42,191 nt of DNA from Deltaproteobacteria bacterium (GTDB lineage Bacteria; Desulfobacterota; Desulfarculia; Adiutricales; Adiutricaceae), in assembly GCA_031263525.1 (NCBI GenBank), contig JAISFP010000501.1, forward strand, positions 1 through 42,191. Reading direction: 5' to 3'. Below are positions 18,553 through 27,335 of this stretch, piece by piece (position 1 is the first letter of the stretch; the number at the start of each line of letters is the position of its first letter). The notes under the pieces were generated by a model. It was given only the letters and a program-made list of their open reading frames with translations. It searched no databases and was not told the origin of the DNA. A program made the position numbers and the translations under genes.

Positions 18553-18946
18553 GTTTCATGGCCTGGCTGACCTTTCCGGCCCGCCTGTCCGGCCCTGAAT
18601 CGCGGCTTTCGTCCGGCCCTGCGTCTTTTTCCGTTCCTCTTCTCCGCCCGGCCCGGCACCTTTCTTTCCGTTCCGCTTCTCCGACCGTTCCGCGTCTCCG
18701 CCAGTTCAGTTTCATCAGGACCGTTTCGAGCCTTGAGCTGCCGTCCGCCTCCGCAGTCCCCCGGAGACGGGGCGGCCCTCGCGCGGCGTTCCCCCCCTCT
18801 CCCCGGGCCGGCCGGCTTCCTGGCCTCCCGCCGCGGGGAACGCCACGGTCCGCCTGCAGCCCGCAAACCCACTTCCGGCGGGAAGAGCCCCCGGACGCCA
18901 TATGCCCGGGCGGGGGGCCGGCCCCCCGCCCAAACAGAGGTCACAC

Positions 18947-19888
18947 ATGACAAAGATTGCCGAAAGCCTTACGGATCTCATCGGGAAGACCCCGCTCCTG
19001 AAGCTCAGCCGCTACGGCAAGTCCCGCGGCGTCCTGGGGACGCTCCTGGCCAAGCTCGAGTACTTCAACCCCCTGGGGAGCGTGAAGGACCGCATCGCGC
19101 TCGCCATGATAGAGGACGGGGAGAAGAAGGGGCACATCAAGCCCGGCACGACCATCATCGAGCCCACCTCCGGGAACACCGGGATCGGGCTGGCCTTCGT
19201 GGCGGCGGCCCGCGGCTACAAGATAATCCTGGTCATGCCCGAGACCATGAGCCTGGAGCGCCGGAAGCTCCTCTACGCCCTGGGGGCCGAGCTCCAGCTC
19301 ACCCCGGGCTCCGAGGGCATGAAGGGCGCCATCAAGAAGGCCGAGGAGCTCACCGCCTCGATCCCCGACTCCTACATGCCCCAGCAGTTCAACAACCCCG
19401 CGAACCCCGAGATCCACCGCGTCACCACCGGCGTGGAGATCCTGGAGGATACCGGCAACAAGGTGGACGTCCTGGTGAGCGGGGTCGGGACCGGCGGCAC
19501 CGTCACCGGGGCCGGCGAGGCCATCAAGAAGGTGAACCCCAAGGCCTACGTCGTGGCCGTGGAGCCCTTCGACTCGTCGGTGCTCTCCGGCGAGAAGCCC
19601 GGCCCCCACCAGATCCAGGGCATCGGAGCGGGCTTCGTGCCGCAGGTCTTCCGGAAGGAGGTGGTGGACGAGATCTTCCGCGTGAAGACCCCGGACGCCA
19701 TCGAGGCAAGCCGCCAGGTGGGCCGGACCGAGGGCCTCCTGGTCGGGATAAGCTCCGGCGCGGCCCTCCACGCCGCGACCGAGCTGGCCAAGCGCCCGGA
19801 GCACAAGGACCACAACGTGGTGGTGGTGCTCCCCGACACCGGCGAGCGCTACCTGACCACCCAGCTCTTCGCGACCGAGCAGGCCTAG
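18947..19888 (+). CDS. cysK: Cysteine synthase (O-acetylserine sulfhydrylase)
   Basis: Makes cysteine from O-acetylserine and sulfide with PLP in the cytoplasm. The 313-residue product carries the expected landmarks: Schiff-base lysine in NPLGSVKDR (Lys47), the substrate loop TSGNTG (74-79), the phosphate-binding GVGTGGT (179-185), [18 protein letters not shown] (215-232), and the PLP-ring serine in GISSGAA (Ser270). The ATG at 18947 has AGAGG seven bases upstream; an in-frame ATG at 18902 would add 15 residues not typical of the family. It is divergent from the two PLP enzymes that would use its cysteine. A strong terminator follows at 19941-19992. In a sulfide-producing organism this enzyme also captures respiratory sulfide, which is an inference from the dsrC gene. 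Confidence 0.97.
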   Translation: MTKIAESLTDLIGKTPLLKLSRYGKSRGVLGTLLAKLEYFNPLGSVKDRIALAMIEDGEKKGHIKPGTTIIEPTSGNTGIGLAFVAAARGYKIILVMPETMSLERRKLLYALGAELQLTPGSEGMKGAIKKAEELTASIPDSYMPQQFNNPANPEIHRVTTGVEILEDTGNKVDVLVSGVGTGGTVTGAGEAIKKVNPKAYVVAVEPFDSSVLSGEKPGPHQIQGIGAGFVPQVFRKEVVDEIFRVKTPDAIEASRQVGRTEGLLVGISSGAALHAATELAKRPEHKDHNVVVVLPDTGERYLTTQLFATEQA

Positions 19889-19940
19889 CGGCCGCGGGGA
19901 TCCCGGGACCGGGGTCTCCTGGCCGAACACACCTCACCGG

Positions 19941-19992
19941 CGGGGGCCTGGCAGGCGTTTACGCGCCCGCCGGGCCCCCGTCCGCCTTTTTT
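19941..19992 (+). terminator. Rho-independent terminator of cysK
   Basis: CGGGGGCCTGGC pairs with GCCGGGCCCCCG (one G-U pair), and after one mismatch GGCG pairs with CGCC around a TTTACG loop. Six T begin six bases after the stem. Confidence 0.8.
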
Positions 19993-20090
19993 GTCATGAA
20001 AGAGTTTTCCTTATCCTCGGCACCGGGGACATTGCGACATGTAGCCGTGTTGCATGACGCGGTTTCATGGACCGGGGTGCCGCCTGCCGC

Positions 20091-20305
20091 ATGAAGGTGC
20101 GGGACCAGGTCTAGGAGCTGGAGATAGAGGCCTGCGTGGCCTCAGGGGCCCCCCCGGACAATGCAGGCTCGTACGCCATCCAGGCTCCCGCGGGCGCAGT
20201 TCCTGTGGATGCTGTCGAAGGCGCCTATCCGAACGTCGTTGGCCTGCCCCTTGCCGATGTCCTGGCGGCCCTCCGGAAGGGCGGAATACTGGACCGAGGG
20301 TATCG
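20091..20305 (+). pseudogene. Maf-family nucleotide pyrophosphatase remnant (C-terminal part)
   Basis: Maf/YhdE proteins are house-cleaning nucleotide pyrophosphatases. Only the last third is recognisable. After an in-frame TAG at 20112-20114, the frame reads ELEIEACVASGAPPDNAGSYAIQ and then EGAYPNVVGLPLADVLAAL. This matches the family pattern EIeaYvasGEP-x-DKAGaYAIQG ... i-x-G-x-Y-x-NVVGLPL. The N-terminal catalytic part is missing. Substitutions at usually fixed positions (GEP to GAP, DKAG to DNAG, AIQG to AIQA) also indicate a dead gene. It sits between the cysK terminator and the TIR element at 20621. Confidence 0.75.
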
Positions 20306-20620
20306 GCAGACGCTCTGGGGAGTTGAGAGTCTGGGGCATTTTGGTGGGATTGGGAGGGATTGGACGGTATTGGGAGGGGAGCGACTGGAGAAGAGAGGGC
20401 AACAACCTGCGGAACCCCTGCTGCTAGTCAAAGAATTTGTTTGCTTCACTAAACAGCCACAGTAGCCAGCGCGAAGAGCAAATACAGGACATCTCAAATC
20501 AGTTGTCGAATCACAAATTGACTGGATCCGAGATTTAATTTCTTGCCTATATCGTTGCTAGCTCTGATAATCAACAGATCTGATTATATCATAAGCGTTA
20601 AACTCTAAAGCTCTCAGAGA
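20306..20620. other. Gap with GC shift
   Basis: About 300 bp in which sequence changes from GC-rich (with short GGGATTGG-like repeats near 20337-20380) to AT-rich. No gene is seen. Confidence 0.4.
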
Positions 20621-21015
20621 TGTCGAATCGGAAATAACCCCTAGAATATAAGAAATGGGGGGTGACCAAGTTGGTAGCTGACGGACGAAGGGGGCATCGC
20701 AGGGTACGGCAGAGGGGGCAGAACGCCTGGGGCCGGGCGGTCAGTCAGATGGAGGTAGAGCCGGAGGCCGGGGCGGCCACCTCCGGGTCAGGGCGGCCAT
20801 CCTCCAGGCTCGGGGCGACCTTCCTCCGGGTCATGGGCGACCTTCCTCCGGGTCATGGGGGCCCTTCCTTCAGGCTAGGGGCAGCCATCCTCCGGGCTCG
20901 GGGCGGCGTTAAAGGTTTGCACTAGTTGACACCACCAGAGCATTGCTTCTGTTTTGGCCGCTGCCAACTGGTCAACCTTCCTTTCTCCCTCCCCCGAGTT
21001 ATTTCTGATTCGACA
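20621..21015. mobile_element. TIR element, family 2 (copy 1), with internal 22-bp repeats
   Basis: This 395-bp non-coding element begins TGTCGAATCGGAAATAACC and ends with the inverse of TGTCGAATCAGAAATAAC. A 4-bp GAGA lies directly outside both ends, as expected for a target-site duplication. The inside holds about six 22-bp units (20771-20900) related to GGGCGACCTTCCTCCGGGTC. The copy at 38275-38690 is in opposite orientation. It has no transposase, so it is probably a non-autonomous element. It lies just beyond the 3' end of the AAA-ATPase gene. Confidence 0.82.
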
Positions 21016-21172
21016 GAGATATAATAGTTTATAAATATTGAAAAAATTTCTGTTCATTCAGTTAATGCTGTACAGGATACTTGTTGAAAATCAGCATCAA
21101 TTTGATATTGAAGACAAAAGATAACTGTAGTTGACAGAGTGTATTTCACGCATGATATTGACAATCAATATA

Positions 21173-23056
21173 TCATATTTCTCTATGTCCTACCTGCAGG
21201 TAGCTTATGGCAACCTTGCCCTTTCCGGCAACGGATACGGCAACGGCCCAGACGTCAGCAGTTCCGGTCAAATAAGGAGTTGCATAACCTTTATCTTCTA
21301 TCTGTTCAAATGCCAGTGTAATTCCTCTGGCCAGAAGCTTTGATTTGCGGTGCCCAGACTCCATCTTTTTGGATTTTTTCAAGTTGACTGTCTTTCCTCT
21401 GAAATTGACGGAGTCTGTCAGGTCAATGGTTGTTCCGAGATCGTCAAGTTTTGCGCCATGCACGTTTGGGGTTTCAGTGATTGTCATTTTAGTTTCATTT
21501 TCATCATCTGACGCCAGATTATGATATTTGACTTCTATCACAAACACATGGCCGCGCATTTTAAGGACGAAATCAGCATCCCCTTCAGACTTGCTTTCTT
21601 CAGCTGTCAAGTGTCCTCTAGAAAAGTACAATGCCTTTTCTATATGGGATTTGTAGAAGGCTTCAGTTTCTTCAAAGTTCTGATGCGAAACGTTGGAGAA
21701 AAAGATCTGAAGGAGTCTTGCAGCTTTTGCTCCATCACGGTCATAGAATGCATTTGAAAACTCAGTGGAAATTTTAATAAGATCCTTCCGGGCTTGCAAA
21801 GAAAGCAAAGGATATTCCATTCCGATCAGATAATCTTCGGCAAACGACATCCTGACTTCCGTATTAGGAATGGCAATATTATATCTTACCGTTTCCGACT
21901 CAATGTCATCTGTTTCCGTTCTAATGTCATCTGTTTCCGCACCGAGCGTGAGATATCCTGTTGCCACCAAGGCCGAAATGGCGGACAGCTGAGCCAATTC
22001 GAGGTCAGTTACTGTCGCCGTGTAAGACAATTTTCCCGAAAATACCTTAAAATAATCTTCGTCAGTTGCCTGCAGACGTTGTAGAAACCCGGGACCTCCG
22101 GTTTTATACCAGTATCGTCCGAATTTTTTCCACTTAAGAAAAGCAAGGACTGACAAAGGATTTAAAACTTTATTCTTGCCATCCCAACTATAGCCATCGT
22201 ACCAATCACGGATAGAATTCAGCAAGTCTGTGACTGTAGAATGTTTGGAAAGAATTTTATTGGCAACTAGTTCATCATAAGATTCGAAAATTTTACCAAT
22301 ATAATTTCGCAATATCTCGTTCGGGGTGAAACCACAAATTGTTGAATATTTTTGTGCAAAAGTTATATCAATAGGGCTGTTCAGACTAGAAAACGGAGAG
22401 TATTGGGAAAAAGTTGTCATCCCTGTAACGAATAAGAAACGTGTAAAATGAGCTACTGATTTTAAGGACATGTAGAAATTACTCAATACATTTTTTACAG
22501 CTTTAAGGTTTTCTGGGTCATTCATATTACGGATCATTGGAGAATCATACTCATCGATTAGGACAGCAACTTCGGGCACGTCGGCAGTCCTGGTTTCTCC
22601 ACCCACCAATAACGGTATCTTCTTGAAAGAATTATGAAGTTTCCGAATCAACCTAACTAGAGCAGGACCGCTTTCGCTCAGTCGTGGTTCTATGTTGTAG
22701 TCCTCTGAAAGATCATGAATATATTGCGTTAAACTTTCCTCGATAATTTCGGCCTTAGCCCCAATGTTGCTCATGTCCAGACGAATCACGTGGGAAGATT
22801 TCCAGTCATATCCGGAATTCAGTTGACCTATGGCAAAATTATTAAAAAGTTCCCTATTGCCCAGAAGGATCTGCTCCATCGTGCTGATAAGAAGCGTCTT
22901 CCAGAACCGCCTGGGCCTTGTCAACAAGATAGAGTTGGACTCTTCGTTTAAGAGCTGCAGGATCTGGGAAGTCTTGTCCACATAAACTTCACCCTTTTCA
23001 AGCAAAGTGGTAAAATCCTGTATTCCATATGTCAATTCACGGATTTTTTGAACCAT
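21173..23056 (-). CDS. AAA-ATPase-like / PD-(D/E)XK nuclease-like protein
   Basis: The 627-residue protein matches the family of N-terminal AAA-ATPase-like domain plus C-terminal PDDEXK_9-type nuclease-like domain, common in gut and symbiotic bacteria and of unknown biological role. Visible landmarks are YVDKT (25-29), a P-loop-like RPRRFWKT (47-54), Walker B VAVLIDEYDSP (163-173), DWYDGYSWDG, and the nuclease-like core DADFVL ... VFVIEVKY (about 493-511). Unusually, the P-loop has Trp52 where the family normally has Gly (RRFGKT), caused by TGG where GGG would encode Gly. ATP binding is therefore doubtful although the frame is intact. The gene is clearly AT-richer than its neighbours and sits between a family 2 element and a family 1 element, suggesting transfer. 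A decayed relative lies at 36101-38116. Confidence 0.93.
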   Translation of the reverse strand: MVQKIRELTYGIQDFTTLLEKGEVYVDKTSQILQLLNEESNSILLTRPRRFWKTLLISTMEQILLGNRELFNNFAIGQLNSGYDWKSSHVIRLDMSNIGAKAEIIEESLTQYIHDLSEDYNIEPRLSESGPALVRLIRKLHNSFKKIPLLVGGETRTADVPEVAVLIDEYDSPMIRNMNDPENLKAVKNVLSNFYMSLKSVAHFTRFLFVTGMTTFSQYSPFSSLNSPIDITFAQKYSTICGFTPNEILRNYIGKIFESYDELVANKILSKHSTVTDLLNSIRDWYDGYSWDGKNKVLNPLSVLAFLKWKKFGRYWYKTGGPGFLQRLQATDEDYFKVFSGKLSYTATVTDLELAQLSAISALVATGYLTLGAETDDIRTETDDIESETVRYNIAIPNTEVRMSFAEDYLIGMEYPLLSLQARKDLIKISTEFSNAFYDRDGAKAARLLQIFFSNVSHQNFEETEAFYKSHIEKALYFSRGHLTAEESKSEGDADFVLKMRGHVFVIEVKYHNLASDDENETKMTITETPNVHGAKLDDLGTTIDLTDSVNFRGKTVNLKKSKKMESGHRKSKLLARGITLAFEQIEDKGYATPYLTGTADVWAVAVSVAGKGKVAISYLQVGHREI

Positions 23057-23362
23057 AGATTTCCGTTATCTTTCTAGGATCTGATCCTCGTCGCTGGTTA
23101 TCACGCTTGATTTCAACCGTTCAAGTCTTTTAACCACATCAGGATAGATGGACATCACTGACGGCCATTGCAATTATAACAATTGCCTCTTCATGGAAAG
23201 TGATGATCGGCAGGATACGGGACCAATATCCTACTACATCACAATAAGCATTCTACCTATATAATTTTAAGATGTCAAGATTTCATTATGTTTGCCGACA
23301 TTCTCAGCAAACAGCTCACCAATAATCGTATGCCCGCCTCCGGAAATTATCTGTAAACCATA
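23057..23362. other. AT-rich spacer upstream of the AAA-ATPase gene
   Basis: About 300 bp with no recognisable gene. It should contain the promoter of the ATPase gene, but no convincing promoter pair was identified. Confidence 0.4.
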
Positions 23363-23528
23363 TTACCCGTTTCCGTTTAATCAAATGTTGGAATCTTCTT
23401 CCATATTTCAGAAGCGAATCACAGCAAACAGATACCAGGACTGGGGGTTTACCCGACCTTTCCACATCTGCCCGACCTTTCCACATCTTGGCTGATAGCA
23501 AAATTCTGACTTTTGATTAAACGGGTAA
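23363..23528. mobile_element. MITE-like element, family 1 (copy 4, enlarged)
   Basis: The 166-bp element starts TTACCCGTTTCCGTTTAATC and ends TTTTGATTAAACGGGTAA. It is longer than the 141-bp copies because of a short duplication at the left end and a tandem duplication of CCCGACCTTTCCACATCT inside. The left flank is TA and the right flank CA. It lies about 310 bp upstream of the AAA-ATPase gene. Confidence 0.8.
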
Positions 23529-23719
23529 CACAAAGATGGAGTTATCAACAAGCCACCAGCGGGATTCAATGGATATAAACGCAATCCGCCGGGCTTATCG
23601 TAGATGGCTCCTGCGACCTGGTTTCACCTCTCCCGCAACTTACGGCGGACTGGCGCACAATTTCCCGCCGGCATCCTGCGGTCCGGCACCGCGTCGCCCG
23701 TACTGCTAACCGCCGAACA
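23529..23719. other. Short spacer between a MITE and the DUF3786-like remnant
   Basis: No gene recognised. Confidence 0.35.
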
Positions 23720-24384
23720 TCAGACGAGGCTCGATTGCAGCTCGTCCGTGTCGGTTTTGAGCCCGGCCGCCAGGAATCTGGACACTGCCGGGCAAAAGAT
23801 GGTGTGTTCCAGAATCTCGCGCATGACTAAGGCCGTGGAGCTGGAGCTGAAGCTGAAGAGCGCCTTTATTACCCGTTTAATTAAATGTCGGAATCTTCTT
23901 TCGTGTTTTAGAGCGAATCATGGCGAGGGGATGCCAGGGCTAGTGCGTTTCCCAGTCTTTCCACCCATAGGCAGATAGCCAAAATTCCGACATTTAATTA
24001 AACGGGTAATATCTCGGTACCGAACTCCTCGTCCGCTTCGAAGAACTCCGCCTTCAAGTGGAGCTTTGGGAGGCCGAAGAACAGGAAGGACCGGCTGCCG
24101 GCCAGGCTCAGGCCCACGAGCTTAGTCACCAGGGACGGGGCGGCCTTCCTGAAGGCCTCCTCTAATCGGCCCCGAACTTCTCCGACAGGGACTAGAAGGG
24201 CTGGTCGCCGGGGCACGTGCCCGAGGAGGTGCCTGCGGAGATGCCCGGGAGCCTCCCCGCAGGCACGAACTGCCCGGAAACCTCGCAGCGCCCCCCTGGA
24301 TATCATGAAGTGGGCCAGGACGTTCACCGTGTCCGTAATGACGTCCTGCCCGGACGGGTCCATGATCCCCTGGTTGTCCAGCAA
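23720..24384 (-). pseudogene. DUF3786-like gene remnant interrupted by a MITE
   Basis: On the minus strand the frame from 24384 reads a block ending EEAFRKAAPSL ... LPKLHLKAEFFEADEEFGTEI. This fits the C-terminal half of DUF3786 proteins, whose pattern is LP-x-x-P-...-W-x-x-DEEF-x-a-x-x-x-LFD. At that point the 141-bp element at 23869-24009 is inserted. Beyond it the sequence continues in frame as KALFSFSSSSTALVMREILEH to a TGA at 23720-23722, once the element and one TA are removed. The upstream half also looks frameshifted: a better match (VSGQFVPAGRLPG) is in another frame. The function of the family is unknown; from memory it is common in sulfate reducers and other anaerobes. The assignment rests on pattern memory. 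Confidence 0.65.
23869..24009. mobile_element. MITE-like element, family 1, 141-bp subtype (copy 5), inside a pseudogene
   Basis: The 141-bp element starts TTACCCGTTTAATTAAATG and ends CATTTAATTAAACGGGTAA, near-perfect termini and probably the youngest copy. TA is present on both sides. Its insertion supplies the apparent last codons and stop of the minus-strand frame that ends at 23998. Removing the element plus one TA restores that frame. Confidence 0.9.
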
Positions 24385-24504
24385 GCAAGCAGGCAGTCAC
24401 GGCCCGGGAACATCGCCCTGGCTTTCGTCCCGGTGTCGTCCCTCTCGAGCCGGGCAACCTCGGCCGTTTCCGCTCACGGGCAGGTTGCCCTGGCCACGGA
24501 GGGA

Positions 24505-24655
24505 GCCTGTCCTGGATCCGGAAGAAGGTGGCTCCGGCCCCGCTGGAAGGCGGTTCTGGACCTGGAGGAAGGTCGCTCCGGACCCGGAGCGGTGGCCGTT
24601 CCGGACCCGGAGTGTAGGTCGCTCCGGACTCGGAGGAAGGCCGTTCTTCACCAGG
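24505..24655. repeat. 22-bp minisatellite related to the core of the family 2 elements
   Basis: About six units approximating CGGACCCGGAGGAAGGTCGCTC. The same unit is found inside the elements at 20621 and 38275, but here there are no terminal inverted repeats. Confidence 0.75.
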
Positions 24656-24975
24656 AATGAGGATGAACTGGGTCGCGCTGCATTTCCCGTGCTCTCGTCT
24701 TGGAACAGATTCCCTCAGCCAGGCTCCAGATGTCCGCCTTGGCAAGTGTCCCGAGCTGCAGCTCGCAGTATGCCTCCCCAGCCGAATCGACCCGACCCGG
24801 TCTTGGCACAGCTCATGTGGCCCTCCGTCCATGTCCCCGATGCCCCCGGCACGTCCTTCCTGGGCGGGCGGAAAGCGAAAAACCATTCTTTGTTCGCAAA
24901 CATTCTCGCATTTGGCTTGCCGCCTTTGAAGGCCAGCGGTCGCAGTGATAGCAGCTGTCAGTCTGAGATTCTTTT

Positions 24976-25347
24976 CAAAAAAGTAACTGTTCAGCTCCCC
25001 TGCGACCGGGGACGCCCGCTTCTTCATTGCAGAAACAAGGGGTGCCCGCGGGCGAAGCTGCCGGCGCTCACCGCGCCCGCCCGCAGGGCCGGCCTTCCCG
25101 CATGCTGCGTCCAGGCCTCCCGGCACAGCTTCCAGCTGCGTCCGGGACCCCTTGTTTCATACAAGGTGCCCCTCTACTGATGGCCTTTTCGGAGGAATAG
25201 AGCTCTGATGTAGACGCATTAAAGCTTAAAAGTCAACAATGGATACTTCATGTGGAGGGAAAGAGTTTCTGTAGAAGGCATTTTGGTTGAAAAGGCCGCC
25301 AGTTGAGCTCCCCTTGGAGGGGAGCCTGAACAGTTACTCAAAAAAAT
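24976..25347. mobile_element. Palindromic-ended element, family 3 (copy 1)
   Basis: The left end AAAAAAGTAACTGTTCAGC matches the inverse of the right end GCCTGAACAGTTACTCAAAA. The interior word AGTCAACAATGGATACTTCA recurs inverted, with one mismatch, in the element at 38786. A second inverted pair (GAAACAAGGGGT / ACCCCTTGTTTC, about 25032 and 25147) suggests that another sequence was inserted within it. Non-coding. Confidence 0.55.
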
Positions 25348-25444
25348 GCCCGAGCCAGCCGCCACCGTCGCCTTTCACAGTGCGCCAGTGCCAGACCCTC
25401 TCCCAGTGGAAGCCCATACCATGGCCCTCGTCACGCCTTTCTCC

Positions 25445-25605
25445 TCTCCCCCTGCCTGCCTCCCATGTCATGGTCCCCTTAGACTGCCTTATGCCCCCCT
25501 TCCCCTGCCTCCCATGCCATGGCCCCCATTTCGACTGCCTCATGACTCCCCTTAACTTGCCTCCCATGCCATGGCCCCCATCTCGACAACCTCATGGCTC
25601 CCCAT
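25445..25605. repeat. Minisatellite, about 50-bp period, three copies
   Basis: CCTCCCATG(C/T)CATGG recurs at 25459, 25508 and 25560, followed each time by a CGACTGCCTCATG-like word. The open frames across it are low-complexity Pro-rich and probably not genes. Confidence 0.7.
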
Positions 25606-26001
25606 CACCAATATATGTTGCGGACGCGGTCGACAGCGAAAGCCCGTGGCTCAGTGACCTGAGGCTCTCGGGATTCTGGGATTCACTCTCCGGTTCTCCG
25701 GCCTCATTTCGGATGGCGGGGGGGGGGCGCTTCGCGTCACTGGCCATCGCGGCGGTGGGCCAGGGCCGACCGCAGAGCCCGGCGGTGGCCAGCGTAGGTC
25801 CAGCGGACGGCCCCTTGCGCCCGGGCCGGGCCGACCTCTCCTGACCCTGCCTGCCGCACCCCGCAGGGCATTCCGCGCGGGACGGATTGACGGGGGTCGT
25901 TCCCTTGTTTCAGGACCCCGGTTTGGCGTAGCATGAAAGTAATTCAGCGCCCCGCCCGCTCCGGCCCGTTCCGTCCCCCCTGCCGGTTCCGCGAGGCGCA
26001 T

Positions 26002-26006
26002 GGAGG
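26002..26006 (+). promoter_or_regulatory. Ribosome binding site of lipoprotein 1
   Basis: GGAGG with a six-base spacer, in the context GCATGGAGG also found before the second lipoprotein. It fixes the start at 26013. Confidence 0.85.
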
Positions 26007-26012
26007 TGCCCG

Positions 26013-26960
26013 ATGGCCATGCCCGCCGCCCACCGTCTCGCTATGAGCGCCCTCGCCGTCCTCGTACTGGCAGCGTGCCCTTTCTTCCTGGCCTCATGCA
26101 CCAACCTCCTCTACGACGACGGCTATTACGGTGACGGGGGCGGGTACTACTCCGACGGCGAGGGCTACGCCTCCAGCGAGTATTATTACGATGGGCAGTC
26201 CTATTACTACCAGGGCCAGAGTTATTCGACAGCCCAGGAGGTGTATCGGATCGTCCGTACCACCAGGAGCTCCCAGGAACTGGTGCGCGTCCAGCGGGCC
26301 TACGACCACGACATCGCCCTGGCCCGCTCCCGCGGCCCGAGACCCGGGCCACGGGCCCCGGGCGGACGCTACGATCGCGGCTGGGGGAGGGACAGGGGAC
26401 CCGACGGAAGACCTGTTCCGAGGGACGCCGTGAGGGGCGGCAGCGACCGCCGCGGCGGGTGGGCGCCCCCGCAGGGGGATGCCGACCGGCGCGGCCCGCA
26501 GGGCCAGCGCCCCGAAATGTCCGGCCGCCCGGACCGCCAGCGGCCTCAGCAACAGCGATATGAACGTCCCCAGCCCCAGCGGAGCCCTGAGCGTTCCCAG
26601 CCCCAGCAGCGCCGGGAACAGCCACAGCAACAGCGCCGGGAACAGCCACAGCCTCAGCAGCAGCGCCGCGAGCGTCCCCAGCCTCAGCAGCAGCGCCGGG
26701 AACGGCCTCAGCCTCAGCCCCAGCCCCAGCAGCGCCGGGAGCAGCAGAGCCGGGAGCGGCCCCAGCCTCAGCAGAGCCGGGAGCGGCCTCAGCCTCAGCA
26801 GCGCCAGGAGCGTTCCCAGCCCCAGGTGAGGCAGGAGCGTCCCCAGCGCCAGGAACGCCGAGAGGCCCCGAAGCGGCAGGAGCGTCAGAGCAGCCCAAGC
26901 TCCCAGTCCTCCAGCGACGACGACGACGAGCAGAGGAGGCGCGGAGGGGGCCGCAGGTAG
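26013..26960 (+). CDS. Putative lipoprotein with Tyr/Gly/Asp-rich head and Arg/Gln/Pro-rich repeat tail
   Basis: The 315-residue product has a signal peptide with a hydrophobic core and two possible lipoboxes (LAAC at Cys22, LASC at Cys29). It is therefore likely anchored in the membrane as a lipoprotein. Residues 30-72 are rich in Tyr, Gly, Asp and Ser. A short, probably helical part follows (STAQEVYRIVRTTR, about 73-105), then a long Arg/Pro/Gln-rich region with imperfect repeats such as RRERPQPQQQ. The C-terminus is Ser/Asp- then Arg/Gly-rich. The family is not recognised. The start is well supported by GGAGG. The gene at 28975 has the same order of parts (lipobox, acidic/Tyr patch, basic tail) but little residue identity. 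The strongly basic tail could bind nucleic acid, peptidoglycan or acidic polymers, which is inference. Confidence 0.8.
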   Translation: MAMPAAHRLAMSALAVLVLAACPFFLASCTNLLYDDGYYGDGGGYYSDGEGYASSEYYYDGQSYYYQGQSYSTAQEVYRIVRTTRSSQELVRVQRAYDHDIALARSRGPRPGPRAPGGRYDRGWGRDRGPDGRPVPRDAVRGGSDRRGGWAPPQGDADRRGPQGQRPEMSGRPDRQRPQQQRYERPQPQRSPERSQPQQRREQPQQQRREQPQPQQQRRERPQPQQQRRERPQPQPQPQQRREQQSRERPQPQQSRERPQPQQRQERSQPQVRQERPQRQERREAPKRQERQSSPSSQSSSDDDDEQRRRGGGRR

Positions 26961-27137
26961 CCTTCCCGGGCCGGCGAGCTGACGGAAGTCCCCGGTTTCC
27001 TCATGGAATGGACCGGCGGCACCCTCACGGTGCTCCCGGCCCTCGCCGGAAGCTCGGCGGGGTTCCGCAGGTCGGCCCGTGGCGGGGAACGCCCGTCATT
27101 CTGCAGGCGCGTCCTCTGGACTGCAAATAACCCGGAA

Positions 27138-27335
27138 GTCCGCAGGTCGGGATCGGGCTCTGAGCCGGGAGCGCGCTTGTCTGGACCGGGCCATCCGGAG
27201 GGAGTCCGCAGGTCAGGATCGGGTCCGGAGCCTGAAGCGCGCAGCTCTGGACCGGGCCATGCGGCGGGAGTCCGCAGGTCGGGATCGGGTCCGGAACCGG
27301 GAGTGCGCGGACAAGGAACGGTCCTGTGCCCTTGC
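27138..27335. repeat. 66-bp tandem repeat, three units
   Basis: Units begin GTCCGCAGGTC at 27138, 27204 and 27270, giving an exact 66-bp period. Each contains GGATCGGG and CTGGACCGGGCCAT words. Non-coding. Confidence 0.85.

Larger units (their letters stand above)
24385..26012. other. 1.6-kb repeat-rich gap
   Basis: No gene is recognised. It contains a 22-bp repeat array (24505-24655), a palindromic-ended element (24976-25347) and a roughly 50-bp minisatellite (25445-25605), listed separately. The remainder is GC-rich with no family signatures. Confidence 0.5.

Noticed and set aside
18733-20094. 453-codon plus-strand frame overlapping cysK in another frame
   Set aside because: Arg/Gly/Pro-rich shadow; cysK motifs are in the other frame.
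21173-23056. Phage-defence system call for the AAA-ATPase
   Set aside because: No partner genes are present, and the family is abundant in gut and symbiont genomes without a shown defence role; the altered P-loop also argues against an active enzyme.
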